This document shows positions 42,627 to 51,225 of a stretch of 64,000 nt of DNA, one piece after another. The notes under the pieces are model-generated. The model was not told the origin of the DNA and made no database searches. It saw only the letters and a list, made by a program, of their open reading frames with translations. Origin of the DNA: SZUA-430 sp040080835 (GTDB lineage Bacteria; Pseudomonadota; Alphaproteobacteria; Micropepsales; Micropepsaceae); NCBI GenBank assembly GCA_040080835.1, contig JBEBHP010000016.1:42051-106050 (forward strand), read 5' to 3'. The position numbers and the translations under genes are program-made. Each line of letters opens with the position of its first letter. Positions within the stretch are counted from its first letter, which is position 1.

Positions 42627-43292
42627 ATGGACAAGCACTTCCTGCTGGCGACCGTTGCCTCAATCGCATCCTTCGCGCTGGTCCTCCCCGCCAGCGCCGC
42701 ATCGTTCACCGGCTGGTATGGCGGCGTTGAAGCCGGCGGCAACTGGGTCAGCGACGCTGATGGCGTGAATGACACGATCGACTTCGGCGGCTATACGAAT
42801 ACGTCTGAGTTCGACGGCGGCTGGGCAATCCTTGGAAATGTCGGCTATTCCTTCGGTGCCTACCGCACTGAGCTTGAGCTCGGCTACCGCACCAACGATC
42901 TCGACAAGTTCGTGGTAACAGGTGACCCGTACTCGGATGGTGGCGATATTTCACAATTCACCGTGATGGCAAACGCACTCTACGACTTCAAGGTGGCAGA
43001 GCACTACGACCTGACGCTGGGCGCAGGTATTGGTATCGACAGCGTCGACTATGACAACTCCGCTGGTTGGCACACGGTTGACATCAAGGACAGCGACACC
43101 GTATTCGCCTGGCAGCTCATTGCCGGCGTCAGCCGCTATGTCCCCGAGTGGGGCGCTGACGTCGTGCTGAACTATCGCTACCTGCAAACAGACTCCGTCG
43201 AGTTCCGCGAGAGCGATGGCGCTGACCTGCACAACGACAAATACGACAACCTGGACAACCACACCGTCTCGCTGGGCCTGCGCTGGCACTAA
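42627..43292 (+). CDS. Outer-membrane beta-barrel protein (OmpW/Omp25-like size)
   Basis: 221 residues. Signal peptide MDKHFLLATVASIASFALVLPASA is followed by alternating strands typical of an eight-stranded barrel (FTGWYGGVEAGGNWV, ELELGYRTN, FTVMANALYDFKV, LTLGAGIGID, VLNYRYLQTD). The last residues NHTVSLGLRWH resemble an outer-membrane insertion signal, though ending in His instead of Phe. It belongs to the porin_4/OMP_b-brl group; a transport role is not shown. A strong terminator follows. Confidence 0.85.
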   Translation: MDKHFLLATVASIASFALVLPASAASFTGWYGGVEAGGNWVSDADGVNDTIDFGGYTNTSEFDGGWAILGNVGYSFGAYRTELELGYRTNDLDKFVVTGDPYSDGGDISQFTVMANALYDFKVAEHYDLTLGAGIGIDSVDYDNSAGWHTVDIKDSDTVFAWQLIAGVSRYVPEWGADVVLNYRYLQTDSVEFRESDGADLHNDKYDNLDNHTVSLGLRWH

Positions 43293-43611
43293 GATCGACA
43301 GCATCAATTCAACCGACATGGCGGCTGCATAACCTGCAGCCGCTTTATTAGTGCCTGCCTCGCGTGAACTCTCACACGAGGTTACGAAGCTGCGAAGCCT
43401 GCCCACAACCAGCACGGCGCCGCCTGCATAGCCTCACGCTGCGGTAGCGTAGAGCGTTAAATCCTTTCCAAGAGTTCACAACACGATGCGACGAATCTGA
43501 TTTAGGATTCTTGCGGCGGAATTTGCGCACGTGTTGGCTGGCTCTCGGGATCTCCAGCACAATGCGCAACGGGGCGACGTGCTTTTGTGTGGTCAACCTG
43601 TGAGAGTTCCG
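43293..43611. other. Intergenic region before the VanY-like gene
   Basis: 319 bases. It contains the outer-membrane terminator at its left end, a short fold-back CGTGAACTCTCACACG near 43363, and a more AT-rich part near 43450-43520. The upstream extension of the VanY frame falls here but lacks a ribosome site. I see nothing else. Confidence 0.5.
43321..43349 (+). terminator. Terminator after the outer-membrane protein gene
   Basis: A 9-bp perfect stem GCGGCTGCA / TGCAGCCGC with a TAACC loop is followed by TTTATTA, 28 bases after the stop. Confidence 0.85.
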
Positions 43612-44454
43612 ATGGAATCGTGGTTTGTGGCGTTGGCAAGCGTAAGTCTTTTCTTCACCTGGGCTTCCGGCGGCAAGATCGCCGACCTGCAGCAAGGTTG
43701 TAACGCCGGACCCAAATTCAAGACGACTGCATCCAGAAATGCCCAAACGCTTGCAAGCGCACCACTTGCGCCGTTCGGGCGGCCTGAACAGGGATGGCAG
43801 GTCTACGCGCCGCAGATGGCAGCAACCATCGGCACGGGTTGCGCGCCGGATACAAATCGATTTGCCGCGTCGCTCGCCACCTGGCAGGCGCGAAATCAAT
43901 TGCCACCAACTGGCGCAGTCGACGCGCCCACACTTGCCACTCTGAAGCAGCGTTGGCAGAAGGCGCGCCCCTTCATTGCGGCGTTCGAGCCTGGCCGCTG
44001 CCCGCCGGCCGCAAGCGATGAGCAGCTTGCTAAAATCAAACCTGCGGAAGGTTGGCTCGGAAAAGAAGGCAAGCTCGATGCACGGGCGCTTTCAAGTTTG
44101 CGCCGCATGGTGGCAGCCGCGCGCGCTGCCGATCCGCGCATCGCGATCGACAGGCACATGCTCACGATCGTGTCCTCCTTCCGCTCGCCCGAATATGACG
44201 CAGCGCGTTGCGCGGGTGGACGTTGCAATGGCATCGCCAAGGCAAGATGTTCCGCCCACCGCACAGGCACTGCCGTGGACCTCTATGTCGGCGCAGCACC
44301 TGGCCACGGCCCGGTCGACTCCAGCAACGACAACAGACTTTATCTGTCGCGCACGCCCGCCTATCGCTGGCTCGTCGCCAACGCCCGCCGCTTCGGCTTC
44401 GTCAACTACGTGTTCGAACCCTGGCATTGGGAATGGGTGGGTGAACGCGGGTAG
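43612..44454 (+). CDS. M15 family D-alanyl-D-alanine carboxypeptidase (VanY-like)
   Basis: 280 residues. An N-terminal hydrophobic segment (WFVALASVSLFFTWASG) would export the enzyme to the periplasm. A possible peptidoglycan-binding region (ATWQARNQLPPTGAVDAPTLATLKQRW) precedes the catalytic domain. The metal motifs are SSFRSPEYDA, SAHRTGTAVDLYV (HxxxxxxD), and the final EPWHWEWVG (ExxH). It trims peptidoglycan stem peptides. The ATG at 43612 is preferred; an open extension of 27 codons upstream has no signal character. Confidence 0.85.
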   Translation: MESWFVALASVSLFFTWASGGKIADLQQGCNAGPKFKTTASRNAQTLASAPLAPFGRPEQGWQVYAPQMAATIGTGCAPDTNRFAASLATWQARNQLPPTGAVDAPTLATLKQRWQKARPFIAAFEPGRCPPAASDEQLAKIKPAEGWLGKEGKLDARALSSLRRMVAAARAADPRIAIDRHMLTIVSSFRSPEYDAARCAGGRCNGIAKARCSAHRTGTAVDLYVGAAPGHGPVDSSNDNRLYLSRTPAYRWLVANARRFGFVNYVFEPWHWEWVGERG

Positions 44455-44481
44455 GCGTCGTTCCTAACCCACCTCAGCGAG

Positions 44482-45048
44482 TTAGCTCAAGGGCCCCATG
44501 CCATCGAAAGAGGACGGGCTGCGAAGCCAGCCGCTCCTTCCATCCGTCAGTGTGACACGCACCCACCAGATAGAGGCCGGACCTGTCTCCGGACGTGCGT
44601 CCCAGTCAACCACAGGCGCGTTGTCGCCCTCGGCATCTACCGAGATGATTTCACCCTTGCGCCAGACCTCGTAGGAGAAGCCTTCGCCGTCTCCCAGCAG
44701 TTCGTAGACGATCTCGCCAGCCACGAGGCCGCCGCCCGCCTTCTGCACGACCCCGCGCAATGGACGGACATGTGTTTCTCCAGCCGCAGTTGTCACCCAG
44801 TCGCCGGTTGCGATGTGGGCGACGACTGCAGCCCCTTCCACGGCGTCAGCATAGACGTCGCTCGCCGCTGTTGCGTGCCACTTGCCAAAGGTCGGACAAG
44901 ACTCTCCGCATTGGTCTCCGCGCTCAACATAAAAGCCGTTGGCGAGGGGAGGGCCGGCGTCCTCTTCCTTTGAGCCTGTGCCGATAAGGCTGGCGCACGC
45001 GCTCGTAACAAGGCTGATTGCCAGTACAAGGCAGACACGATGATGCAT
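44482..45048 (-). CDS. Predicted lipoprotein with SH3-like region
   Basis: 188 residues. MHHRVCLVLAISLVTSAC is a lipoprotein signal (lipobox VTSAC, lipidated Cys18). The mature part contains AASDVYADAVEGAAVVAHIATGDWVT, which looks like a bacterial SH3 repeat, and ends with WWVRVTLTDGRSGWLRSP, also SH3-like. Cys pair in GDQCGESC. No catalytic motif. It is convergent with the VanY-like gene, and a cell-wall-related role is possible. Confidence 0.72.
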   Translation of the reverse strand: MHHRVCLVLAISLVTSACASLIGTGSKEEDAGPPLANGFYVERGDQCGESCPTFGKWHATAASDVYADAVEGAAVVAHIATGDWVTTAAGETHVRPLRGVVQKAGGGLVAGEIVYELLGDGEGFSYEVWRKGEIISVDAEGDNAPVVDWDARPETGPASIWWVRVTLTDGRSGWLRSPSSFDGMGPLS

Positions 45049-45224
45049 AAGTTTTCCCGCTGTTCCCGCGAATCGGAGTTTAGCAAAGCCGGGCGCTGTG
45101 CTCGCCGGGTTGTGGCGCGCGAGATTGCGACATTGTTGGCGACATCACTGTTCCAGGGTTGAAAAATGCGCGCCGAAAGTGTGGTCAAACTCTCGCTCAT
45201 CACCAGCGCTTCACCCCCAAAACT

Positions 45225-46211
45225 CTACCTCATCGCCCCAGCCAGCAACGCCAGCACTTTCGGCCAGCTGTCAGTCCGCGCTGCGTTGTTGCCGTCGTCA
45301 GTCCCACCCAGGCTCGACAGCTGGCGATAGTTCCGATCCTGCCTGTCCACTGGAACGCCGAACACGCCATGTCCCGCAAGTTCATAAGCCAGCACCGTGA
45401 CCTGCGCCCCGCCCATGTGCACTGCGCGCGCTTTCACCTGCTCGGCCATCGGACACGAAGGCCACAGGGTATCCTGCTTGCCGCAGATCAACAGCACGGC
45501 GGCATGCGTTCTCTCGATTCGGATGATTGCGGCTTCATGCTCATCGGCATGGCTCAGGCTCCTGGAGTAAAGTTCAAGCAGAGTGCCATTGAACTCCTTC
45601 ACATAAGGCACATAGGGAATAGCACCGCCGTTCAGCGACCACGATCCGTCCGGCGGACTGAAAATCTGCTTCAGCAGGTTCCAGTCCAGCCCCTGCCAGG
45701 CAACGCTCGACGGCATGCCGGCAATGGCGGCGCGAAGCTCGGGATGGCGCGCCGCAACAATCAGCGCCGCCTCCGCACCCTTTGAGCCGCCAATAACCGC
45801 GAGCCGTTCGCCGTCGACATCGTCCTGCGCCTTCAGCCACTCAAGCGCGTGGTCGAACATTTCCAGGGGCACAAGCTCAAGCCGTTCATGCTGTCCGGGC
45901 CCACGATAATACGAGATGTTCAGAACTGAATAGCCACGCGCCTGCAGGTCCATCGCCATGCGCGTGACACCGCCGCCGATCCCGCCTTCCGAACCACCCA
46001 GCAACAGGATGCCAGGCCGCTTGCCGGCACCAGTGCCGGGATAATAATTGGCAAGCAGCCCGTTGTCCGTGATCCGCTTGCCCGTCGGCATCGGGTCGGC
46101 AACGACAACCGGCGGTGCAAGCGGATTGAACACCCACAGCGTCACGCCAGCCGCCACGATCAGCGCGATGATCACAAGCACGGCAACGAGCAAATATCTC
46201 ACAAGGCGCAC
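45225..46211 (-). CDS. BAAT-type alpha/beta hydrolase, membrane-anchored
   Basis: 328 residues from a GTG start. N-terminal helix (VRYLLVAVLVIIALIVAAGVTL) is a membrane anchor. The hydrolase domain resembles the C-terminal part of acyl-CoA:bile acid N-acyltransferase/thioesterases: ILLLGGSEGGIGG, nucleophile Ser in VIGGSKGAEAAL, acid in ICGKQDTLWPS, and His in ELAGHGVFG. The GTG at 46211 is chosen since GGAGG lies 5 bases upstream; an ATG 13 codons earlier lacks such a site. Natural substrate unknown. Confidence 0.82.
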   Translation of the reverse strand: MRLVRYLLVAVLVIIALIVAAGVTLWVFNPLAPPVVVADPMPTGKRITDNGLLANYYPGTGAGKRPGILLLGGSEGGIGGGVTRMAMDLQARGYSVLNISYYRGPGQHERLELVPLEMFDHALEWLKAQDDVDGERLAVIGGSKGAEAALIVAARHPELRAAIAGMPSSVAWQGLDWNLLKQIFSPPDGSWSLNGGAIPYVPYVKEFNGTLLELYSRSLSHADEHEAAIIRIERTHAAVLLICGKQDTLWPSCPMAEQVKARAVHMGGAQVTVLAYELAGHGVFGVPVDRQDRNYRQLSSLGGTDDGNNAARTDSWPKVLALLAGAMR

Positions 46212-46282
46212 GGTGGCCTCCGCAGCAGAACAGGAGCCACACTCAACCATAAACCGGGCAAGCAGTCACTCCAGCGCCTCGC

Positions 46283-46360
46283 CACCCCTCCGTCTGCAGC
46301 GTCGCTGAAGCGATGCTGCAGGGGAACAGGGTGACTTTGCAGCACCGCAACTTTTGGGGT
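46283..46360. repeat. Repeat element related to family P
   Basis: CTGCAGCGTCGCTGAAGCGATGC and then CTGCAGGGGAACAGGGTGACT with TTGCAGCAC resemble the right end of family P and a similar stretch at 51590-51642 (GCTGCAGGGGATGAAGTGAC, CTGCAGCA). It is a degenerate copy. Confidence 0.45.
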
Positions 46361-46459
46361 AGGCGTAAAGGTGCACCAGGAAGGAGCGCGTAAATATTTT
46401 CGGCACCTGAATCGGTAACCGTAGAGCAGGCATCCAGAATTGAATTGGAAACACGCAAG

Positions 46460-47077
46460 ATGACGCTACCTTCCTACAGCTTCCGGCAGCACGCGTTCGC
46501 GTCGGAGGCGTGCGTCGACTTGCAGCCGGAAGGAATTCAGGTCAGCCGCCAGGGGCAGCCCCGGGCGCTTCTTTCGTGGGCGAAGATTGGCCGCGTTCGC
46601 TTGTCATATGAACCCTCTCGGTATCAGGATTCTCTTTACCTCTGTCGCATTTATGCGAAGGGCCATAGCCGTCCTTTCGTTGCCATTTCCTCAACCTCAT
46701 ATCGCAGCATTCTGAATTTCGAGGAAAATTTGCCTGCCTATCGCGCTTTGGTGCTCGACCTGCATAAGCGGCTGCTGGCTCAAAACACGGGCATCGCCTT
46801 TCAAGCCGGTGTCAGCAGGTTTTCCTTTTGGGCCAATGCAATACTAGTGACGGTCACCGCGATCAGCTTTGCGGTCTTCTTGCTCACGATTGGTCAAGAG
46901 GTTACGTGGGGCTGGCTCGCGTGGACCAAGCTTGCAGTGGCCATGTCTCTGGTTCCGTTGACGTGGGCCTGGTTCAAGGCCAATCGTCCACGACCCTATG
47001 ACCCGCATGCGATCCCGCCTGAACTGTTGCCCGCGACTGAGAACGCAAATCCGGGTGAACTTATGGGGTCCCCGTAA
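46460..47077 (+). CDS. Hypothetical membrane protein (205 aa)
   Basis: 205 residues, not assigned to a family. The first 110 residues are mostly beta-strand-like (YSFRQHAF..., SRQGQPRALLSWAKIGRVRLSYEP), reminiscent of a PH-like domain. Two membrane helices follow (FWANAILVTVTAISFAVFLL and LAVAMSLVPLTWAWF). The C-terminus DPHAIPPELLP is a short cytoplasmic tail, a feature shared with other bacterial PH-like/two-TM proteins. The start could be this ATG or a TTG five codons upstream. It is divergent from the BAAT-like gene. Confidence 0.7.
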   Translation: MTLPSYSFRQHAFASEACVDLQPEGIQVSRQGQPRALLSWAKIGRVRLSYEPSRYQDSLYLCRIYAKGHSRPFVAISSTSYRSILNFEENLPAYRALVLDLHKRLLAQNTGIAFQAGVSRFSFWANAILVTVTAISFAVFLLTIGQEVTWGWLAWTKLAVAMSLVPLTWAWFKANRPRPYDPHAIPPELLPATENANPGELMGSP

Positions 47078-47166
47078 AGTTGCAATGAGATGCAGCGCGT
47101 AGATGTTCGATCAGGCGCCGCACGCTTGCGTTTGGCGCAGAGTGCGACCCGAGCAGTCGCAGAGTT

Positions 47167-48945
47167 CTACACTGACCCCATTCCCTGTGCATCGCGCTCA
47201 TGGACGGGGTGCCGCTCTCCCCGGCTTGCCTGCTCTCGCCATCGCGCCAGCGTCCAGGCGATCACGTCATCGAATACACTGCTCGGCGCATAGGCGCCCA
47301 CATCGTCCAAGATAAACAGATCGGCTGTGGGGTGGTCTTGAAAGTGCCGGATGGTTTCCTCCACCGGTATCCAAGCATTTTCCCGGCCGTGCCAAACACC
47401 AATCGGGCACTCGATGCCTTCGGGGCTCACCCCGGCATGTCTGGCAAGCAGAGTGAGTTCATCCGCCACGCCCTGGCCGGTTTTCTCAAAGGCATCGAGG
47501 CTCCGCGCAATTTGCGTTTCAATGAATTTAGGATCCGCACGCTTGCGATCGCTGGCGGCAACTCCCTCATCCGTCCGTTTGACGTACATGAGCGCCATCG
47601 CACGATGCCGTCCGCGGTGAAAGATTTCGCCGACGGCGCGATGAAACCAGCGTTGTTGGACGATCAATGAATGTGCGCGATGAAACAATCCTGTCCCCGC
47701 CTCCCTCTCCATTTTCGAAAGGCGCGGCTCCATGAGGACGATGCACACAACGCGCGCGCCCAACCGGCGGGCCAACGCCAACGCAAAGGCACCACCCACC
47801 CCTGACCCACTCAATGCGACTTGTCCAAGCCCCAGTTGGTGCAGCAACGCCTCGACATCCAACGCAACAGAATCAAAGTCATAGATTTTCGCCGGCGTCG
47901 AATGACCGAACCCCGGGCGGTCAACGGCAATCAATCTCATTCCTGCAGCAATGGCCGGAACCGTAGCTTCTGCTTGCAACAAGGAGGCATGCAGTGTGGT
48001 GTGGAAGAAAATATTGGGAATTCCACCGCCTGGACCATAGTCCCGATACGCTAACTTGCGCCCATCCGGCAGCGTTAAGAACCGGCGCCCGGGATCGTTG
48101 ACACCGGCAGCGGTCTCGACCGGTGCGGCGGTTACAATTTGCGATGCATCGTTGAGAAGCGAGACGAGTTCACTTTGTTTGTGAACCTGTAATTTGGCGA
48201 AGACCTGCTTAAGCGTGGAGCGTGCCGTCGAAATGGTAACGCCAAGCTCCTCTGCGGCGTCTGCCAAAGTCATTCCCTTTTGCAGAGTTTGCGCCAGCAG
48301 CCATTCGGCGTTCGTCAAATGAAGGTTTTCTTTCAGCAACGCGGCCCCCAGGCTCGGGCCTTTGTGGGCCGCAAGCATGATCGCGTAATGAAACCCGCCA
48401 GCATCTTGCGCGGTGCCCATGGGCACCACATCGCGCGTCATCAGGAATCCGGCACAACGTTCGCCCGACCCACCGTCGGAAAGCACCAACGGAACAATTC
48501 CATTTGATTTTTTTTGGCGAACGGTTTGAAACGCCGATTGAAACCCGTCCTCCGCCGCAGGCGTCCACTTTATCGGCTTCCCGATGCAGAGCGCCTGTTC
48601 CAAGAATGGCTCGAGACGGATCGACGCGTCGCCACTGATCGCATGTATTCTGCCGTCAGCACTCAGAAAAGCTGCATCTCCGGCACGCGGCGTAGTTGGC
48701 GCCGCGCGCGATCCGCCGTGGAGCCGGTCGGCAAGGCGTGTCGCGCGCTCTGCATGCGCAAGGATCGAAGCGATCGGCAGCGTTGCACCATTCTCGGCCA
48801 GAACAACCATGCGCTCCAGAGTTTCAAAAATATCGGTCGCGCGTTCGGGATTTTCGACAAATGCGTAGAGCGCATCAACGATAGCCATCGCGGCCTCGTT
48901 CAATTCGCTCTGCAGCTCAGACGGTGCCACGTGCGGCTCAGGCAT
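47167..48945 (-). CDS. LuxR-type regulator fused to a degenerate alpha/beta-hydrolase
   Basis: 592 residues. Residues 1-205 form an unassigned, possibly sensory region. A LuxR-type helix-turn-helix lies at about 208-265 (LTNAEWLLAQTLQKGMTLA, then LGVTISTARSTLKQVFAKL). Residues 288-585 have an alpha/beta-hydrolase fold (FFHTTLHAS oxyanion region, DRPGFGHS). The catalytic sites appear lost: the nucleophile elbow reads GSGVG with Gly382 where Ser belongs, the acid site HGREN has Asn523, and the His site DVGAYAPSS has Ala551. So the domain probably binds a ligand rather than hydrolysing one. The start is uncertain; an ATG 36 codons upstream is possible. Confidence 0.85.
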   Translation of the reverse strand: MPEPHVAPSELQSELNEAAMAIVDALYAFVENPERATDIFETLERMVVLAENGATLPIASILAHAERATRLADRLHGGSRAAPTTPRAGDAAFLSADGRIHAISGDASIRLEPFLEQALCIGKPIKWTPAAEDGFQSAFQTVRQKKSNGIVPLVLSDGGSGERCAGFLMTRDVVPMGTAQDAGGFHYAIMLAAHKGPSLGAALLKENLHLTNAEWLLAQTLQKGMTLADAAEELGVTISTARSTLKQVFAKLQVHKQSELVSLLNDASQIVTAAPVETAAGVNDPGRRFLTLPDGRKLAYRDYGPGGGIPNIFFHTTLHASLLQAEATVPAIAAGMRLIAVDRPGFGHSTPAKIYDFDSVALDVEALLHQLGLGQVALSGSGVGGAFALALARRLGARVVCIVLMEPRLSKMEREAGTGLFHRAHSLIVQQRWFHRAVGEIFHRGRHRAMALMYVKRTDEGVAASDRKRADPKFIETQIARSLDAFEKTGQGVADELTLLARHAGVSPEGIECPIGVWHGRENAWIPVEETIRHFQDHPTADLFILDDVGAYAPSSVFDDVIAWTLARWREQASRGERHPVHERDAQGMGSV

Positions 48946-49148
48946 GAGCGCAACAATACGTCCCCGCGCGCCTGCGTCCAGACGCAAGGGTGGCGGCCGC
49001 GCAACATCATCGCGGCGAAGTTGAGGATTGTTGCACCGCACAATTGCCGTCACCCCTCAGATGGGGGGTGTTTCCGACGACTTAGCGGTCTACGGCGAAT
49101 TGTAACAAACGTCCCTATGGGAATCCGGCGCACATATGGAGAACAGCA

Positions 49149-49565
49149 ATGGATACAGCTAGAGTGCTTGCGATTACGTCCGCGCTGACGGTCGCTCTGT
49201 CCGCTCAAAGTGCATACGCAGAATGGTCGCCTGTCGGGAATTGGGAAACCGGCGGCGTCAAAACATATCCCATCGTGGCTCGTACCGGTGCTGCACGTGG
49301 AAAAGATAGTTCAATCCTTGCGGTTCATGTGTGCCTTACCAGTAAATCAGCTTCGCTGAAGGGGTGGCTGGGGTTATCAGAATCAACCACCGCAAATATG
49401 GGTAACCCCGACTTCATACCGATCTTTCGTAACGTCTCGGACGTGCGTGCACCCGCGTGTTCCACAGTGACGATCCCCAAGGAGTGGAAGAGCATCTATT
49501 TAAACTTCCAAGAAGTCGATTTGAACAAGCCGGCTTCCGGAACCTACCAAGTAGAGACCCTGTAG
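49149..49565 (+). CDS. Small secreted protein of unknown function (138 aa)
   Basis: 138 residues with a signal peptide (VLAITSALTVALSAQSAYA, cleavage near 24-25). The mature domain is beta-rich with two Cys (AVHVCLTS, APACSTV) that could pair. The ending (SIYLNFQEVD, GTYQVETL) fits a small beta-sandwich, as does a cell-surface or periplasmic location. I do not recognise it. GGAG is seven bases before the ATG. Base composition is less GC-rich than the backbone. It diverges from the LuxR-like gene. Confidence 0.7.
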   Translation: MDTARVLAITSALTVALSAQSAYAEWSPVGNWETGGVKTYPIVARTGAARGKDSSILAVHVCLTSKSASLKGWLGLSESTTANMGNPDFIPIFRNVSDVRAPACSTVTIPKEWKSIYLNFQEVDLNKPASGTYQVETL

Positions 49566-49749
49566 AAAGGGCCGGCTCAAGACCGGTCGGTCGGACATTA
49601 AACAGCAGTTGAAATCCAGACCCTCGAGAGTTGACGTCGTGAAGTCAGGTATGAACCTTGTTGCCGCATATTCTGGGGACGTGCGACAATCTCGGATGCA
49701 CCCGTCTGAGTTTTTTCAAGTGTCCCCTGATTCTAAATTGGAGCATCAA

Positions 49750-50199
49750 ATGTGGCGTCTTACCCTAGTTCCATCTCTTCTTCTGAGCTTGTTGGTCTCC
49801 CCATCCAGCGCACAAGATCAAAACTGGATGGCGGATGCTCGAACCGGATGTCGTCTTTGGAACATCGATCACGATCTGACTTCTGTTCAATGGAGTGGTC
49901 CGTGTGCAAATTCTCTCGCACATGGGTATGGAATCTCACGTTGGTACGCTAACGGCGTGCTCGATGAAACAAATGAGGGTGATTATCGTTTTGGAAAGCG
50001 AAACGGTCGTGTGACGATTCGTTGGGCCGACGGCAAAACTTTTGAAGGAATGTGGCAAAACGATTTGCCAAACGGGGCAGGAACAATGCGTACACGAGAG
50101 GGTGAGATTTTTTCAGGCAATTGGACAAATGGGTGTTTCCAACAGGGAGACCGAAGATATGCCGTCGGCGCCACGCTGAAAGAGTGTGGATTCGAATAG
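49750..50199 (+). CDS. Secreted MORN-repeat protein
   Basis: 149 residues. Signal peptide MWRLTLVPSLLLSLLVSPSSAQ, then a short Cys-containing region (TGCRLWN, SGPCANS). Then come MORN-type repeats: HGYGISRWYANG, GKRNGRVTIRWADGKTFEGMW, NDLPNGAGTMRTREGEIFSGNW. MORN motifs act as scaffolds or membrane-lipid contacts; in bacterial envelopes their role is not established. The frame is open 47 codons upstream, but the signal peptide fixes the ATG at 49750. AT-rich codon use, like the two neighbours. Confidence 0.82.
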   Translation: MWRLTLVPSLLLSLLVSPSSAQDQNWMADARTGCRLWNIDHDLTSVQWSGPCANSLAHGYGISRWYANGVLDETNEGDYRFGKRNGRVTIRWADGKTFEGMWQNDLPNGAGTMRTREGEIFSGNWTNGCFQQGDRRYAVGATLKECGFE

Positions 50200-50247
50200 C
50201 GAGATTAACGAAGAATCGGGGTCACAAATTCAGCAATGGAGAACACG

Positions 50248-50757
50248 ATGCGCTTGAGTAATTCAGCGGCAATCGTTTTGATTTTCGCGACGGTCTTTGC
50301 GCCAGCGCATGCGGCCAGCGTGGAGGGAATCCGGATATTGGCGCAGGGTGTTTACACGTGCGACCGCGCAGCTAGCACTCCCGATCCTCGCAGCCCAACT
50401 GGCATGCGACCTCATGTGAATCGTTGCCGACTTGACTCCGAGACGTCCACCATTGTTGCCCGCTTGGGAACAAGCTTTGGCTGTACTGCGCAGCCTTGGG
50501 GAATAACTCAACGCGGACATGACAATTCGGTGGCGATCGACGTGCGTTTTAGATACCCCGTGGGAGTCAAAAGCCCATTCACGGGAAAGACCCACTACTG
50601 GGATGACACTTCCGTTCGACTGGAAATGGGTGCTTCGTGGCCGTTTACTTTCAGTTTTGAAGAGAATTTCGAACTGATGCCGGGGAACTGGGCCGTGGAA
50701 CTCTGGAGCGGCGGCCACAAGTTCAACGAGTGCCGGTTCACTGTGGTGCTGCCATGA
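50248..50757 (+). CDS. Secreted DUF3859-like protein
   Basis: 169 residues. MRLSNSAAIVLIFATVFAPAHA is a signal peptide. The mature part follows what I recall of DUF3859: VEGIRILAQGVYT at the start, ARLGTSFGC in the middle, then NPFTGKTH-like SPFTGKTHYWD, and YSFDEPWELVPG-like FSFEENFELMPGNWAVELW. Cys in VYTCDRA, VNRCRLD, FGCTAQ and NECRFT. GGAG lies eight bases before this ATG; an ATG four codons earlier is possible. Function unknown. Confidence 0.72.
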   Translation: MRLSNSAAIVLIFATVFAPAHAASVEGIRILAQGVYTCDRAASTPDPRSPTGMRPHVNRCRLDSETSTIVARLGTSFGCTAQPWGITQRGHDNSVAIDVRFRYPVGVKSPFTGKTHYWDDTSVRLEMGASWPFTFSFEENFELMPGNWAVELWSGGHKFNECRFTVVLP

Positions 50758-50790
50758 CAAATTACTAGTACCCAGGGGTCCAGCTGCTCG

Positions 50791-50878
50791 GAAATTAAAG
50801 GGACGCTATACTTGATAGCAGCACTTGCTTACCTGCATTTTTTGAATTGAGTATAGCGTCCCTGCAATTCGAGTACTC
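50791..50878. repeat. Inverted repeat with arms GGGACGCTATACT
   Basis: The 13-bp arm GGGACGCTATACT (50801-50813) is repeated inverted as AGTATAGCGTCCC (50851-50863) across a 37-bp loop, with weaker AATT-containing pairing outside. The AATTAAAGGGACGCTATACT core is, to my knowledge, widespread in REP-like elements linked to Y1 (IS200-like) transposases. No such transposase is present here. Confidence 0.75.
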
Positions 50879-50962
50879 ATTTAAGGTGGAATTGTACTCT
50901 GGCCCCAAAACCCTGCATATCAAGCCCTTTCGAAGCGCTAGTGTGCGGTCCCGTCCTTGTAA

Positions 50963-50998
50963 AAAAAAGAGCGGCCGAACTCGCGCCCGACCGCCCGC
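50963..50998 (-). terminator. Terminator of the cold-shock gene
   Basis: On the minus strand a GC-rich stem (GCGGTCGG with GCGCGAG loop and TCGGCCGC, two wobble pairs) is followed by T8. It starts about 20 bases after the csp stop. Confidence 0.75.
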
Positions 50999-51015
50999 TA
51001 TCGTGCGTCTAACTC

Positions 51016-51225
51016 TTATGCCGCGCTGAGGTTGACGGCCTTGGAGCCGCGGGCATCGGCTTCGGTGTTGAAATTGACGCGCTGACCTTCGGTCAGGGCG
51101 CGCATTCCGGCCTGCTCAACGGCAGTGGCGTGGACGAAGACGTCCTTTCCGCCGCCGTCCGGCGAGATAAAACCAAAACCCTTGGTCGCATTAAAAAACT
51201 TCACGGTTCCCGTGTTCGAAGACAT
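51016..51225 (-). CDS. Cold-shock-domain protein (CspA family)
   Basis: 69 residues, a single OB-fold cold-shock domain binding single-stranded RNA/DNA as an RNA chaperone. RNP-1 is KGFGFISP and RNP-2 is DVFVHATAV. It starts MSSNTGTVKFFNATKG, the usual alphaproteobacterial form. A rho-independent terminator follows. A long leader is expected upstream, as for other csp genes, and 480 bases there hold no gene. Confidence 0.95.
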   Translation of the reverse strand: MSSNTGTVKFFNATKGFGFISPDGGGKDVFVHATAVEQAGMRALTEGQRVNFNTEADARGSKAVNLSAA

